DNA of 46,160 nucleotides, taken from assembly GCA_946415705.1 (NCBI GenBank), contig CAMKTN010000017.1, positions 1-46,160 on the forward strand, read 5' to 3'. Source of the stretch: an uncultured Prevotellaceae bacterium. GTDB lineage: Bacteria; Bacteroidota; Bacteroidia; Bacteroidales; Bacteroidaceae. Under the pieces are notes generated by a model. It was not told where the DNA came from. It was given only the letters and a program-made list of their open reading frames with translations, and did no database searches. Below, piece after piece: positions 1 through 7,967 of the stretch (positions are counted from its first letter, which is position 1; the number at the start of each line of letters is the position of its first letter). The position numbers were made by a program, and so were the translations under genes.

Positions 1-61
1 TGCCTTCGCCCTTAAGGATCTTGAAGGAGCGTTCAAGGCGTTCGGATAGGTTTTCGAACAT
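1..61 (-). CDS. ffh: Signal recognition particle protein Ffh (5' end only)
   Basis: Only the first 20 codons lie in the window, because the gene runs off the left edge on the minus strand. The ATG is at 61-59 and the peptide begins MFENLSERLERSFKILKGEG, which is the typical N-terminal helix of bacterial Ffh, the SRP GTPase that brings nascent membrane and secreted proteins to FtsY and SecYEG. The GTPase and M domains are outside the window. The 46 bases up to the GH115 stop are AT-rich, contain a tandem 8-mer (ACGATTTA twice) and show no terminator. The identification rests on the N-terminus alone but the match is specific. Confidence 0.85.
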   Translation of the reverse strand, partial: MFENLSERLERSFKILKGEG

Positions 62-107
62 GAGTATATTTGACGATTTAACGATTTACAATTTTACAAT
101 TCTTTAT

Positions 108-2528
108 TTAGCGGCGAATGATGATCTCATCGATGACGACGCCATCGTCAAGGGCTGTGATAACGAGGCTGTGCTCACCCGTGGGTTTGAAGACCTGCGG
201 ACGGGCAATGACGACAGCGTAGTTGCGCAGCACGTTCTGCTTCCATTCCTCGCTACGCCCCTGAGTATTATAGGTGTAGGTCAACGGTTCTGAACCATCA
301 AGAGAAACGGTGAAGCGCTGCTGCGCATCGATGGGATGCGTGGGGAGCATGTGAATCTCAATGATGGAGAAGCGCTGGCGCAGGTAGTTGTGCTTGAAGT
401 TGTACGTCAGGCTATGCTCACGCGGCAGCGGCATAGCACGAATGCTGGCGCCGAGGCCCAGGACAGGTGCCAGGACGCTGTTGCCGGCAAAGGTGGAAGC
501 ATCATAGCTGGCACCGTAGAAGGTGGCTACTGCAGGCTCATCCTCGGGCATCGGCGTGGTGGCCTGCACATGAGGAACGGGTTGGAAAACGGTCAGGCTG
601 CGCGGATTGGAACTCATGATGCCACGCCATTTGCCACCTCGGAGGTCGTTGTAGCGGATGGTCAGCTCCTGTACGCGGTTGTGAGCCAGGTCGCTACGCA
701 TCCATGTGGAATCCACATTGTCACGCGAGAGATAGGTGAGGCCATGACGGGCCAGCTGCGCGCAGTGGTATTTCTCGCATTGTGCGGCAGACGCCATAAT
801 GGGGTATTCGACCAACTCGAAAAACGCATCGTAGCGATTGGGATGTGTACGGCGCACGGAGTCGGCGACCCAGCGCACCATTCGCTGCAGATAATCGTAG
901 CGGCTGAGGCGGTGGCGCAGTTTCTTCTCGCCCCACGGCAAGTCGCGGACAACGTTCCAATCGACGTCGCCCCCCTTGGGTTCCTCGACACGCGTGCCTG
1001 CCAGATGTTCGGGTTTGCACTGGAAGTTCAGGTGATAGAACTCCTTCATATATACCGATGAGAGGCGCGCCACGTCGCGGCCGACGGTCTCGGCGAAGAA
1101 CTCCTCGAGGTGTGTGCCGACAGTCAGCTGGCGCACGCGCTCCAGGTCCCAGGCCATGTCCATGAAGAGCGAGATCTGATATTCCAAAGGCTTGATATCG
1201 CCGACGTTGAGCACCCACATACGCTGAGCGCCATGGTAGTAGGCCTCGCTGAGCTGCTGGAACATCAGGAAGGGGCTGGCAGTGCCGAGCCACAGATAGT
1301 CGTGGGGACGTCCCCAATAAGACGCGTGGTAATAAACGCCGTTGCCGCCCTTGCGGTCCTGTTCCCTGTCATTCGGGAAGTGGCGGATATAGCCGAAGTT
1401 GTCATCGGGCCAGAGCAGCGTGACGTCATCAGGCACCTGCAGACCGGCATCGTAGGCATCCAGCACTTCCTTGTAAGGTATGAAGACCTGCGGAAGTAGG
1501 TTCACCTGCGGGTTCACATACTTCGCCAGCATCTCACGCTGCGCCTGGAAGATATCCTGCAGCGCCAGCTTCTGCGCCTCCACGGTGGCAATGCCCTGCA
1601 TCGGGCCGTCGTGAATGCCACGCATACCCAAGGTATAGACCATCGGCGTGCGCGCCGTCTCCTTGACGCGCTGTTCCCAGAAGCGCAGCACCTCGGTGCG
1701 GTTCGTGTCCCAATTGTAATCACCTTTGCCACGCATCTTCCATTCGCTGGCCGCATTGCAGCCCATGGGCTCGCAATGGCTGGTGCCGATGCTGACGCCA
1801 TACTTGACGGCGAGTTCGCGACAGCCTTCGGTGAGGAAGAACGGGTGCGTGCACGGGTGCATAGGTGGCCAATAGAGGTTCGCGCGCAAGCGTAGCATCA
1901 GCTCGAAGATGCGCTGGGTGGTCTTGGGACCTATCTGCCCACGCGTGCTGGGCTCATAGTTGGTGGCAGACCAAGGCATGAGCCCCCAGTCCTCATCATT
2001 GATGAAGATGCCGCGGAAGGTGACGTTGGGCGACTGGCGCGTGACGAAGTCCTCTTCGAGGCGCAGCTCACTACGCGGCTCGATATCCACATCGGCCCAC
2101 CACTCCCAAGGCGAGACGCCCAAGAGGCGCGTGAGCTCAATGATACCGTAGGCGGTGCCATAGGAGTCGCTGCCGGCAATAACGAGGCGGCCGTCGGGCG
2201 TCACCTGCAGGATGAATGCCTGTCCCTGGCCGTCGAGCCAAGAGAGGTCGAGGCCCGTCTGGTCAAGACGTTGGCGGCCCTCTCCACGACGGGTGGCTAC
2301 GATAATCTGCGCCTTCGAATCCGTACGCTTGAGGTTGGCGGAAAGCACCTGATGAAGGTCGGACTCGAGGATGCCAAGCGCCGTCCGCACGACTACACTC
2401 TCCTTGTCACTCATGGACAACGAGACTGCACGCTTCGACGGTAAAACGAAAGCGCTGGCCTGCACGGTCAGCGCTATCATGGCCAGGACTAACGTCGAGC
2501 CGATTCGTTGAATGCTGCTTCTGAGCAT
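108..2528 (-). CDS. Glycoside hydrolase family 115 (xylan alpha-1,2-glucuronidase)
   Basis: This 806-residue exported protein is predicted to remove (4-O-methyl)glucuronic acid from xylan side chains. A Sec signal peptide covers about residues 1-26 (hydrophobic stretch ending VQASA). An N-terminal alpha/beta domain has GSDSYGTAYGIIEL near residue 120. The catalytic barrel carries GH115 hallmarks: FRGIFINDEDWGL near 170-182, NLYWPPMHPCTHPFF near 213-227, SHCEPMGCNAASEW near 250, and a WPDDNFGYIR stretch near 375. The C-terminal ~180 residues look like a beta-sandwich accessory region. Length fits the family, though on the short side. The ATG is 10 nt downstream of the secG stop, so it may be co-transcribed with secG. 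No SusCD pair or other xylanase is nearby, so it stands apart from a classical polysaccharide utilisation locus. The family call is firm; the exact substrate is inferred. Confidence 0.88.
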   Translation of the reverse strand: MLRSSIQRIGSTLVLAMIALTVQASAFVLPSKRAVSLSMSDKESVVVRTALGILESDLHQVLSANLKRTDSKAQIIVATRRGEGRQRLDQTGLDLSWLDGQGQAFILQVTPDGRLVIAGSDSYGTAYGIIELTRLLGVSPWEWWADVDIEPRSELRLEEDFVTRQSPNVTFRGIFINDEDWGLMPWSATNYEPSTRGQIGPKTTQRIFELMLRLRANLYWPPMHPCTHPFFLTEGCRELAVKYGVSIGTSHCEPMGCNAASEWKMRGKGDYNWDTNRTEVLRFWEQRVKETARTPMVYTLGMRGIHDGPMQGIATVEAQKLALQDIFQAQREMLAKYVNPQVNLLPQVFIPYKEVLDAYDAGLQVPDDVTLLWPDDNFGYIRHFPNDREQDRKGGNGVYYHASYWGRPHDYLWLGTASPFLMFQQLSEAYYHGAQRMWVLNVGDIKPLEYQISLFMDMAWDLERVRQLTVGTHLEEFFAETVGRDVARLSSVYMKEFYHLNFQCKPEHLAGTRVEEPKGGDVDWNVVRDLPWGEKKLRHRLSRYDYLQRMVRWVADSVRRTHPNRYDAFFELVEYPIMASAAQCEKYHCAQLARHGLTYLSRDNVDSTWMRSDLAHNRVQELTIRYNDLRGGKWRGIMSSNPRSLTVFQPVPHVQATTPMPEDEPAVATFYGASYDASTFAGNSVLAPVLGLGASIRAMPLPREHSLTYNFKHNYLRQRFSIIEIHMLPTHPIDAQQRFTVSLDGSEPLTYTYNTQGRSEEWKQNVLRNYAVVIARPQVFKPTGEHSLVITALDDGVVIDEIIIRR

Positions 2529-2537
2529 GATTGCGCT

Positions 2538-2903
2538 TTACTGAGCAGGTGTCTCGGCAGCGGGAGCATCAGCAGCAGGAGCCTCCTGCACCTCAGCGGC
2601 AGGGATGCCGGGCAGGTTCGTGGGAGCCGTAGCCTGTTGCTCGATGGCGATGTCCTCCATGACGGAAGCATCGGAAGCTGCAGAGGGGATGAAATAAACA
2701 GAAGCCACGCTGAAGAGAACCATAGCGAGTGCCAGGCCCCAGGTGAGCTTCTCAATGACATCGGTGGTCTTACGAACGCCCATCACCTGGTTGCCGCTGG
2801 CGAAGCCGCTGGCAAGACCGCCGCCCTTTGACTCCTGAATGAGTACGATAAGGCACATGAAGACGGAAGCGATGACCACAAGAATTACGAGTAGTGTGTA
2901 CAT
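2538..2903 (-). CDS. secG: Preprotein translocase subunit SecG
   Basis: This is the small accessory subunit of the SecYEG channel. The 121-residue protein has two membrane segments (about residues 2-23 and 53-73) joined by the conserved cytoplasmic loop, seen here as LIQESKGGGLASGFASGNQVMGVRKTTDVIEK. The long tail after the second segment is rich in Ala, Pro, Glu and Gln, which is common in Bacteroidetes SecG. It lies 18 nt downstream of the TPR gene and 10 nt upstream of the GH115 gene, in a block (sigma-54 regulator, lptE, TPR protein, secG) that is typical of Bacteroidales. Confidence is high. Confidence 0.93.
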   Translation of the reverse strand: MYTLLVILVVIASVFMCLIVLIQESKGGGLASGFASGNQVMGVRKTTDVIEKLTWGLALAMVLFSVASVYFIPSAASDASVMEDIAIEQQATAPTNLPGIPAAEVQEAPAADAPAAETPAQ

Positions 2904-2921
2904 GATTTTTATGAATTATTT

Positions 2922-3662
2922 TTATTGTTTTTCGTTGTCTGAAGCCCGTTCGTTGAGGATTAATTTCTCGAGGAATCGGATTTGGTCTGCAAAGTAACGG
3001 TTTTTTTCTGGAACATTCAAACTTAAACGCCGAATAATTTCAATTGCCTTGTTATATTTGCCCTGTTTAATGTAAATATGGGCCAAAGTTTCGGTAAAAT
3101 AGGGGTCAGTTTGCACATTTTGTTCTTTTTCGACCTCTGCGGTGAGGGCCTTCGCCGAAGCCTCCTCCTCGAAGTCGTCGAGTTCGTCATCGAAATCCTC
3201 CTCCAACTCCTCCTCCTCGTCGTCGAGGGGTGCGTCGAGTAGTTCCTCTTCCAAGATGTCGGGTTGCTGCATGAGATAGGACATGTAATCAACCGTGGCG
3301 CTAACGGGATGAGCCTTGCCCACGGGCTGCGTGTCGGGTTTCTCCTCCAGGAACGACTCGATGAGCGTCTGCGTGCGGTCGGCCCCTGCCGTGACGGGCT
3401 TCACGACAGCCGCCTTGGGCGCCTCCGGCTTGATACGCTGCTCATCAAAGAGGCGGAAGAGCGTGGCACGATCAGGCACGAAGAGGGCCGCCTTGCGCAG
3501 CTCATCGCCGAAATGCGCATCCTGCAGGCGATAGAGGCCTTGGAGATAGAGGATGCGGGCGGCCTGGAACGAAGGATTGCCGGCCACCATCTCGGCCAGC
3601 TCCTCTACGACTTCCGGCGTGAGCAGTTCGGGTTGTTTGATATAGGTTGTAATTGATTGCAT
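2922..3662 (-). CDS. TPR-containing protein with acidic linker, conserved between lptE and secG
   Basis: This protein has 246 residues from the ATG at 3662; a TTG at 3677 would extend it but would overlap lptE. No signal peptide is visible, so it is probably cytoplasmic. Residues about 1-90 are helical (start MQSITTYIKQPELLTPE). A middle stretch is very acidic (EEEELEEDFDDELDDFEEEA), and the C-terminal ~60 residues form a tetratricopeptide-like unit (YFTETLAHIYIKQGKYNKAI). The catalytic function is unknown; TPR units usually bind proteins. Its position between lptE and secG suggests a role linked to envelope biogenesis or secretion, but that is only an inference from context. The base composition at the 3' end (2930-3110) is noticeably more AT-rich than the rest. 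Confidence 0.75.
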   Translation of the reverse strand: MQSITTYIKQPELLTPEVVEELAEMVAGNPSFQAARILYLQGLYRLQDAHFGDELRKAALFVPDRATLFRLFDEQRIKPEAPKAAVVKPVTAGADRTQTLIESFLEEKPDTQPVGKAHPVSATVDYMSYLMQQPDILEEELLDAPLDDEEEELEEDFDDELDDFEEEASAKALTAEVEKEQNVQTDPYFTETLAHIYIKQGKYNKAIEIIRRLSLNVPEKNRYFADQIRFLEKLILNERASDNEKQ

Positions 3663-3670
3663 CGCGTTGA

Positions 3671-4189
3671 TTACCAATTAGCCACGGCTGCGTTGAATAT
3701 TTGTTCTGTGATATCCTTACTCATCTGCGAGACAAGCTCGTCCTGCACAGCAGTAAGTTGTTGCGAGGCATCATAGTCGGCCGTTGCGGAGAACTGGCGC
3801 TCGAAGTCCTCGTTATGGTTCTTGTTGTTGATGAAGCGCACGTTGACCGTCATCTTCAGCTGCACCTGCGAGCTATAGCCGTCGCTGCCCACACCTTTAT
3901 TATATTGGTCGAAGCCGATAATCTCACCCGCGAGCACCAGGTCGCCACCCTTCTTCACCTGTTGCAGCTTGGTCTGCCGGGCGAAGAGGTCGGTGAGATT
4001 GTTGTTGAAGATAGCCTGCATCGGCGCCCATACATAGGCCGAGCGGATGGGGAACGGGTCGATCTGGATGGTCTTCGTCTGCGTATAGTCTATGCTGGCG
4101 CCATTGAACTTGTAGCTAATGGAGCATGCCATCATGCTCATCGCAGCCGCGATGATCATGATGTAGCGCTTACTGTTCGTCCAATCCAT
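3671..4189 (-). CDS. lptE: LPS assembly lipoprotein LptE
   Basis: LptE is the outer-membrane lipoprotein that plugs LptD and helps insert lipopolysaccharide. The start chosen is the ATG at 4189 (MDWTNSKRYIMIIAAAMSMMAC), giving 172 residues with a lipoprotein signal ending in the lipidated Cys near residue 22. A longer reading upstream is just the regulator gene in another frame. The mature part resembles Bacteroidetes LptE: FNGASIDYTQTKTIQID, VRFINNKNHNEDFERQFSA, then a C-terminal amphipathic helix. It overlaps the 3' end of the sigma-54 regulator by 20 nt, which implies translational coupling. A later ATG at 4159 would avoid the overlap but shorten the n-region. The fold is known in the family; the specific call also relies on the conserved neighbourhood. 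Confidence 0.85.
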   Translation of the reverse strand: MDWTNSKRYIMIIAAAMSMMACSISYKFNGASIDYTQTKTIQIDPFPIRSAYVWAPMQAIFNNNLTDLFARQTKLQQVKKGGDLVLAGEIIGFDQYNKGVGSDGYSSQVQLKMTVNVRFINNKNHNEDFERQFSATADYDASQQLTAVQDELVSQMSKDITEQIFNAAVANW

Positions 4190-5444
4190 ATTCCTTGATC
4201 TTACGATAGAGGGTTCGTTCGCTGATGTGCAGCTCATCGGCAGCCTTCTTGCGACGGCCGCGGTTCTTCTCCAGCGCCTTGATGATGAGGCGCTTCTCCT
4301 GCTCGTCGATGGACAGCGACTCCTCGACATACTCCTCAGCATAGGGAGCCGACTCGGGCATCGCGGAAGAACGTGAGGGGGGCGTGACCGCCGGATGCAG
4401 GGGCGCGCCAGCGTGCATCGGGGACGGCGTCACGGCAGGGTGCATGGCTGCTGGGGTGGAGACGACGGGCATCTCGCCCTCGACAAACGAGGAACCTGCA
4501 CGCGGCATCGAAGAGAGCTGCTGCTTCAGGTCGTTGACCTCGCGATGCAGGGCATTGATCATCTGGAAGAGCATCTCGCGCTCGTTCTGATAGTTGTGCG
4601 CCTCGCTATTGTGCCCCACACGCACCAGCCCGCCTTTCTCCTCGATGGTCGGCCATATCTCATAGTCCGAGAGGATTTCAGGGGTCACGACGCGCGTGTC
4701 GCGCAGCAGGATGGACATCTGCTCTGTCAGGTTCTTCAGCTGTCGAATATTGCCCGGCCACTTGTAGCGCTTCATCACCTCCTCGGCCTCGGGCGAGAGG
4801 GTGATACGGTCCGGCATACTGTACTTCTTGGCAATCTCCATGGCGAACAGCTTGAACAACAGGATGATGTCCTCGCCACGTTCGCGCAGGGGCGGCATCT
4901 TAATGGGAATGGTGCTCAGGCGGTAGAACAGGTCCTCGCGGAACTTGCCGTCGCGAATGGCATGTTGGATGTTCACGTTCGTGGCAGCCACAATGCGGAC
5001 ATTCGTCTTGCGCACTTCGCTGCTGCCCACACGGATATATTCGCCATTCTCCAACACGCGCAGCAGACGGGCCTGTGTGCTCAGCGGCAGCTCGCCGACT
5101 TCATCCAGAAAGAGCGTGCCGCCGTCGGCAGCGCCGAAGTAACCCTCGTGCTCACCGATGGCGCCCGTGAAGGCACCCTTCTCATGGCCGAAGAGTTCGC
5201 TGTCTATCGTGCCTTCAGGGATGCTTCCGCAGTTGATGGCGAAGTACTTACGCGTGCGACGCAGGCTGTTGTCGTGAATCAGGCGGGGGATGATTTCCTT
5301 ACCCACACCGCTCTCACCCGTGATGAGCACAGAGAGGTCGGTCTTGGCCACCTGCAGGGCTATGTCCAAGGCATGGTTCAACGCCTCGCAGTTGCCCACG
5401 ATGCCATAGCGTTGCTTTATCGGTTGTAGTTCTTTAGAATCCAC
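4170..5444 (-). CDS. Sigma-54-dependent transcriptional activator (AAA+ and Fis-type HTH, no receiver)
   Basis: This protein of 424 residues remodels the RNA polymerase-sigma-54 complex with ATP. It lacks a receiver domain: the AAA+ module starts almost at once. Walker A is GESGVGKE at 43-50, the sigma-54-contacting GAFTGA loop is at 90-95, Walker B is GGTLFLDEVG at 108-117, and the sensor/arginine-finger region contains FREDLFYRLSTIPI. A Pro/Ala/Ser-rich linker spans about 316-365, and a Fis-type helix-turn-helix fills the last ~50 residues (KNRGRRKKAADELHISERTLYRKIKEYG, in two parts). It overlaps lptE by 20 nt, and a heptanucleotide repeat tract fills the gap to pdxA. Without a sensor domain its activity may be set by expression level or a partner protein. 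Its targets cannot be deduced here. Confidence 0.92.
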   Translation of the reverse strand: MDSKELQPIKQRYGIVGNCEALNHALDIALQVAKTDLSVLITGESGVGKEIIPRLIHDNSLRRTRKYFAINCGSIPEGTIDSELFGHEKGAFTGAIGEHEGYFGAADGGTLFLDEVGELPLSTQARLLRVLENGEYIRVGSSEVRKTNVRIVAATNVNIQHAIRDGKFREDLFYRLSTIPIKMPPLRERGEDIILLFKLFAMEIAKKYSMPDRITLSPEAEEVMKRYKWPGNIRQLKNLTEQMSILLRDTRVVTPEILSDYEIWPTIEEKGGLVRVGHNSEAHNYQNEREMLFQMINALHREVNDLKQQLSSMPRAGSSFVEGEMPVVSTPAAMHPAVTPSPMHAGAPLHPAVTPPSRSSAMPESAPYAEEYVEESLSIDEQEKRLIIKALEKNRGRRKKAADELHISERTLYRKIKEYGLDEQ

Positions 5445-5461
5445 AATTATTCAATTCTCTT

Positions 5462-5531
5462 TTCAACTTCCAACTCTCAACTCTCAACTCTCAACTTTCA
5501 ATTTTCAATTCTCAATTTTCAATTTTCAATT
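5462..5531. repeat. Heptanucleotide tandem repeat between pdxA and the sigma-54 regulator
   Basis: About ten consecutive 7-bp units of the form TTCAACT, CTCAACT, TTCAATT or CTCAATT fill the gap between the pdxA stop (5536) and the regulator start (5444). The units drift from TCAACTC-like at the left to TCAATTT-like at the right, consistent with slippage and point mutation. In the direction of transcription (minus) the tract is upstream of the regulator start and probably forms its leader or promoter spacer. Confidence 0.85.
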
Positions 5532-5535
5532 CTCC

Positions 5536-6603
5536 TCATCCTCTCTCTGCGCGGTCGCGCTTATCGATATAGAGCTTCTGCAGGGGATCCTGATGGGCTT
5601 CGTCCCACGCCACCCGACAACGATAGATGTCGATGGCCGTATAGACCGCCTGGCGGAAGGAGTTCTCGTCGGCCACGCCCTTGCCCGCAATATCGTAGGC
5701 GGTGCCGTGGTCGGGGCTCGTACGGACCATGTCAAGACCGGCTGTGAAGTTGACGCCGTTGTCCATGGCCAGCAGCTTAAATGGTGCAAGACCCTGGTCA
5801 TGGTACATGGCGAGCACCGCATCATAATGCTCATAGGCACGCGTTCCGAAGAAGCCGTCCGCCGCGAAGGGACCATAGAGGGTCATACCCTCTTCCTCGC
5901 CCTTCTTCATGGCTGGCAGGATGACATTCTGTTCCTCGCTGCCCAGCAAGCCGTCATCGCCGGCATGGGGGTTCAGGGCAAGGACGGCAATGCGTGGTGC
6001 TCCGATACCGAAGTCGCGCTGCAGGGACGCGTTCAGGATGCGCAGCTTCTGCACCAACGACTCCTCGGTGATGTGCTTGGCCACGTCCTGAATAGGCAGA
6101 TGGGTGGTAGCCAGGGCCACACGCATGCGGTCGTTCATCAGAATCATCAGCGCCTGCTGGTCGTCGTGTCCCACGCGCGCCTGGATGAACTCTGTGTGCC
6201 CGGGGAAGTGGAACTTCTCGCTCTGGATGGCGTGCTTGTTGATAGGAGCCGTCACGAGAACATCGATGAGTCCCGCCTTCCAATCCTTGACAGCGCGCTC
6301 CAGCGCATCCAGCGAAGCCTTGCCGCCCTCCTCAGTGGCCATGCCGAAATCGATTTTCACCTCGTCGGCCGTGCAAGGCAGCACATTCAGGACATCCTCG
6401 TGGGCTTCTGTGGCCGCGTTGATGGTGGTGAAATTGGTTTGCAGCTCCATGCCCTTGCGGTGGTAGCTGGCCACCTTGGGAGAGCCATAAACAATGGGGA
6501 TGCACAATTCGAGCATCACAGGATCCTCGAAGGTCTTCAGGATGACCTCGTAGCCCACGCCATTGGGGTCACCATGTGTTATTCCAACTTTTATTTTTTC
6601 CAT
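5536..6603 (-). CDS. pdxA: 4-hydroxythreonine-4-phosphate dehydrogenase PdxA
   Basis: PdxA oxidises 4-phosphohydroxy-L-threonine with NAD+ in the DXP-dependent route to pyridoxal 5'-phosphate. From the ATG at 6603 it has 355 residues; a GTG at 6618 lies inside a hairpin repeat and is rejected. Family hallmarks are MEKIKVGITHGDPNGVGYEV at the N-terminus, VTAPINKHAIQ, PGHTEFIQ (metal-binding His), LNPHAGDDGLLG (second His), AMYHDQGLAPFKLLA (third His) and RTSPDHGTAYDIAGKG near the C-terminus. It is slightly longer than the E. coli enzyme. It lies in the conserved Bacteroidales run with the sigma-54 regulator downstream and the DUF4837 gene upstream, separated from the latter by 149 bp holding two inverted hairpin repeats. 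Confidence 0.94.
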   Translation of the reverse strand: MEKIKVGITHGDPNGVGYEVILKTFEDPVMLELCIPIVYGSPKVASYHRKGMELQTNFTTINAATEAHEDVLNVLPCTADEVKIDFGMATEEGGKASLDALERAVKDWKAGLIDVLVTAPINKHAIQSEKFHFPGHTEFIQARVGHDDQQALMILMNDRMRVALATTHLPIQDVAKHITEESLVQKLRILNASLQRDFGIGAPRIAVLALNPHAGDDGLLGSEEQNVILPAMKKGEEEGMTLYGPFAADGFFGTRAYEHYDAVLAMYHDQGLAPFKLLAMDNGVNFTAGLDMVRTSPDHGTAYDIAGKGVADENSFRQAVYTAIDIYRCRVAWDEAHQDPLQKLYIDKRDRAERG

Positions 6604-6610
6604 TATTTGA

Positions 6611-6648
6611 GAACCCACCCCTCACCCTCCCTTGTAGGGAGGGAGTAG
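6611..6648. repeat. Family 1 hairpin repeat, intergenic, inverted copy
   Basis: The core CCCTCCCTTGTAGGGAGGG forms a hairpin preceded by CCACCCCTCA. It is the reverse complement of the copy at 6716-6753 and sits directly upstream of the pdxA ATG. The two copies face each other across about 67 bp, forming a mini-element-like pair. Confidence 0.85.
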
Positions 6649-6715
6649 AATGTTTTAAAATGAGAGGCTCTTTAGGGTCATTTTTTGTTTATTATTCTAT
6701 TCTTTCTTGAAAGTA

Positions 6716-6753
6716 ACCACCCCCTCCCTACAAGGGAGGGTGAGGGGAGGGTC
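6716..6753. repeat. Family 1 hairpin repeat, intergenic, at the DUF4837 stop codon
   Basis: The hairpin CCCTCCCTACAAGGGAGGG is followed by the G-rich tail TGAGGGGAGGGTCT. The repeat abuts the DUF4837 stop codon. Same family as 7798-7835, 7931-7967, 22628-22668 and 35500-35538. Confidence 0.85.
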
Positions 6754-7880
6754 TATCTCTCCCTCGCCTTTCTCCTGTCCTCGGCCGTCACAGCCACCTC
6801 TTCCATCGTGGTCACGATGGGCGAAGTCTGCTCGTCGGGCAGGTTGAGGGTATAGAGCGAGCCTTCCAAGCGGCGCATCAGTCCGCGCTTCATCTTCTCG
6901 GGTGCAAAGACAAAGCCCTCCACCACGATGACGAGGTTGCGGGTCGTATCTACGCGCGAGTGGCTGACAAACGGGCCGCCCATGCCGTCGTTCTCCATAT
7001 ACCACAGGCCGCGCGCCTCCAGGGCGTATTGGTTATGCACCACGATGGGCTTCACGAACGTGCACATCGTGTCCGTGGCCATATGCATCGAGGGCAGCGT
7101 GCCCGGGATGTTCACCGCCATCACGCTGTCGCGCTTAGCCAGCACATACTGTTTGTTGAAGGTCTCAGGACCCTCGTAGGGGTAGCTGTACATACAGATA
7201 TTCACCAGCGCCGAGGCGCCGTTCGAACTCGTCCAGAAGAAGTTCTCGCCCTTCTTGTAGCTCTTGATTTCCTCAGGGGCGTGCAGCTCGCAGTCGAAGA
7301 TCTCCTTCGCCAGCTCGGCCGTCTTCTTGCTGTATTTGTCCTTCAGCTCCTTGATGAGACGGTTCATCTCCATCTTCGTCAGGAAATCGATGATGTCCTG
7401 CCCGTGGTCGAAGCAGAAGTCCGCGAAGTCGTCGGCCGAGGGGCTTTGTATCGTCAGCACGATCTGCTCCATGGCATACTTGTCGCGCGTGAACTTCATC
7501 GTCGTCTTCGAATAGATCTGCTTGTTGATATCTACAATGATGATGTTGCGGAAGATGTTCAGAATCTGGTCGAAGCGCTTGGGATCCACCTGCGAGATAT
7601 GGAACGAGCGTTCCGGCTGCGGCAGACCGGGAATATCGGTGTCCAGAACTGCAAACAGCGCGCGTCCCTGCTTCGCCTGCCAATCCTGATCCGGTATCAC
7701 CACCATCACCTCATACGGCCGCCCACTGGCCCGCGGAATGACCATCTCTTTCTTGCAACTGTAGAGGAGGAATGTGAGGAGAAGAAAGAAAAGAACGGAC
7801 TCTCCCCCCGCCCTCCCTATCAGGGAGGGAGTGGTCACCTTTGGAAAGAGCATTCTATATAATGTCTTGAGTAATTGCAT
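6753..7880 (-). CDS. DUF4837 family lipoprotein, repeat inserted in signal region
   Basis: The 375-residue protein is predicted to be exported. A hydrophobic stretch ending FLLYSCKKE (Cys near residue 42) looks like a lipoprotein signal. The mature part carries DUF4837 features: RPYEVMVVIPDQDWQ, IPGLPQPERSFHISQVD, the long FADFCFDHGQDIIDFLTKMEMNR helix region (in parts), and GPFVSHSRVDTTRNLVIVVEGFV near the C-terminus. The biochemical role is unknown. Between the start (ATG 7880) and the hydrophobic core there is an in-frame family 1 hairpin repeat (residues about 14-28, TTPSLIGRAGGES), giving an abnormally long n-region. Bacteroidales homologues are expected to lack this. It is found between pdxA and rlmN. 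Its other end touches a second repeat copy. The family call is good, function open. Confidence 0.8.
   Translation of the reverse strand: MQLLKTLYRMLFPKVTTPSLIGRAGGESVLFFLLLTFLLYSCKKEMVIPRASGRPYEVMVVIPDQDWQAKQGRALFAVLDTDIPGLPQPERSFHISQVDPKRFDQILNIFRNIIIVDINKQIYSKTTMKFTRDKYAMEQIVLTIQSPSADDFADFCFDHGQDIIDFLTKMEMNRLIKELKDKYSKKTAELAKEIFDCELHAPEEIKSYKKGENFFWTSSNGASALVNICMYSYPYEGPETFNKQYVLAKRDSVMAVNIPGTLPSMHMATDTMCTFVKPIVVHNQYALEARGLWYMENDGMGGPFVSHSRVDTTRNLVIVVEGFVFAPEKMKRGLMRRLEGSLYTLNLPDEQTSPIVTTMEEVAVTAEDRRKARER
7798..7835. repeat. Family 1 hairpin repeat inside DUF4837 coding sequence
   Basis: In the coding (minus) sense it reads CTCCCTCCCTGATAGGGAG followed by a GGCGGGGGGAGAGTCC tail. It is translated in frame as TTPSLIGRAGGES in the signal-peptide n-region, in the same register as the copies in the GH92 and cyclophilin genes. 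Confidence 0.85.
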
Positions 7881-7930
7881 ATAAGGTATTTAATATTTAT
7901 CTCTCGTGAACCAGTCTTGTACTGTATCTA

Positions 7931-7967
7931 CGCCCCTCCTTTATAGGGAGGGGTCGGGGGTGAGTCT
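7931..7967. repeat. Family 1 hairpin repeat at the rlmN stop codon
   Basis: The hairpin CCCCTCCTTTATAGGGAGGGG is followed by TCGGGGGTGAGTCTTTT. It provides the last codons of rlmN (LTPDPSL) and its stop, so the natural C-terminus has probably been replaced or extended by a few residues. Confidence 0.8.

Noticed and set aside
336..1061. Long plus-strand open frame across the GH115 gene
   Set aside because: It is a shadow of the minus-strand GH115 coding sequence; no domain is recognisable and codon pattern follows the opposite strand.
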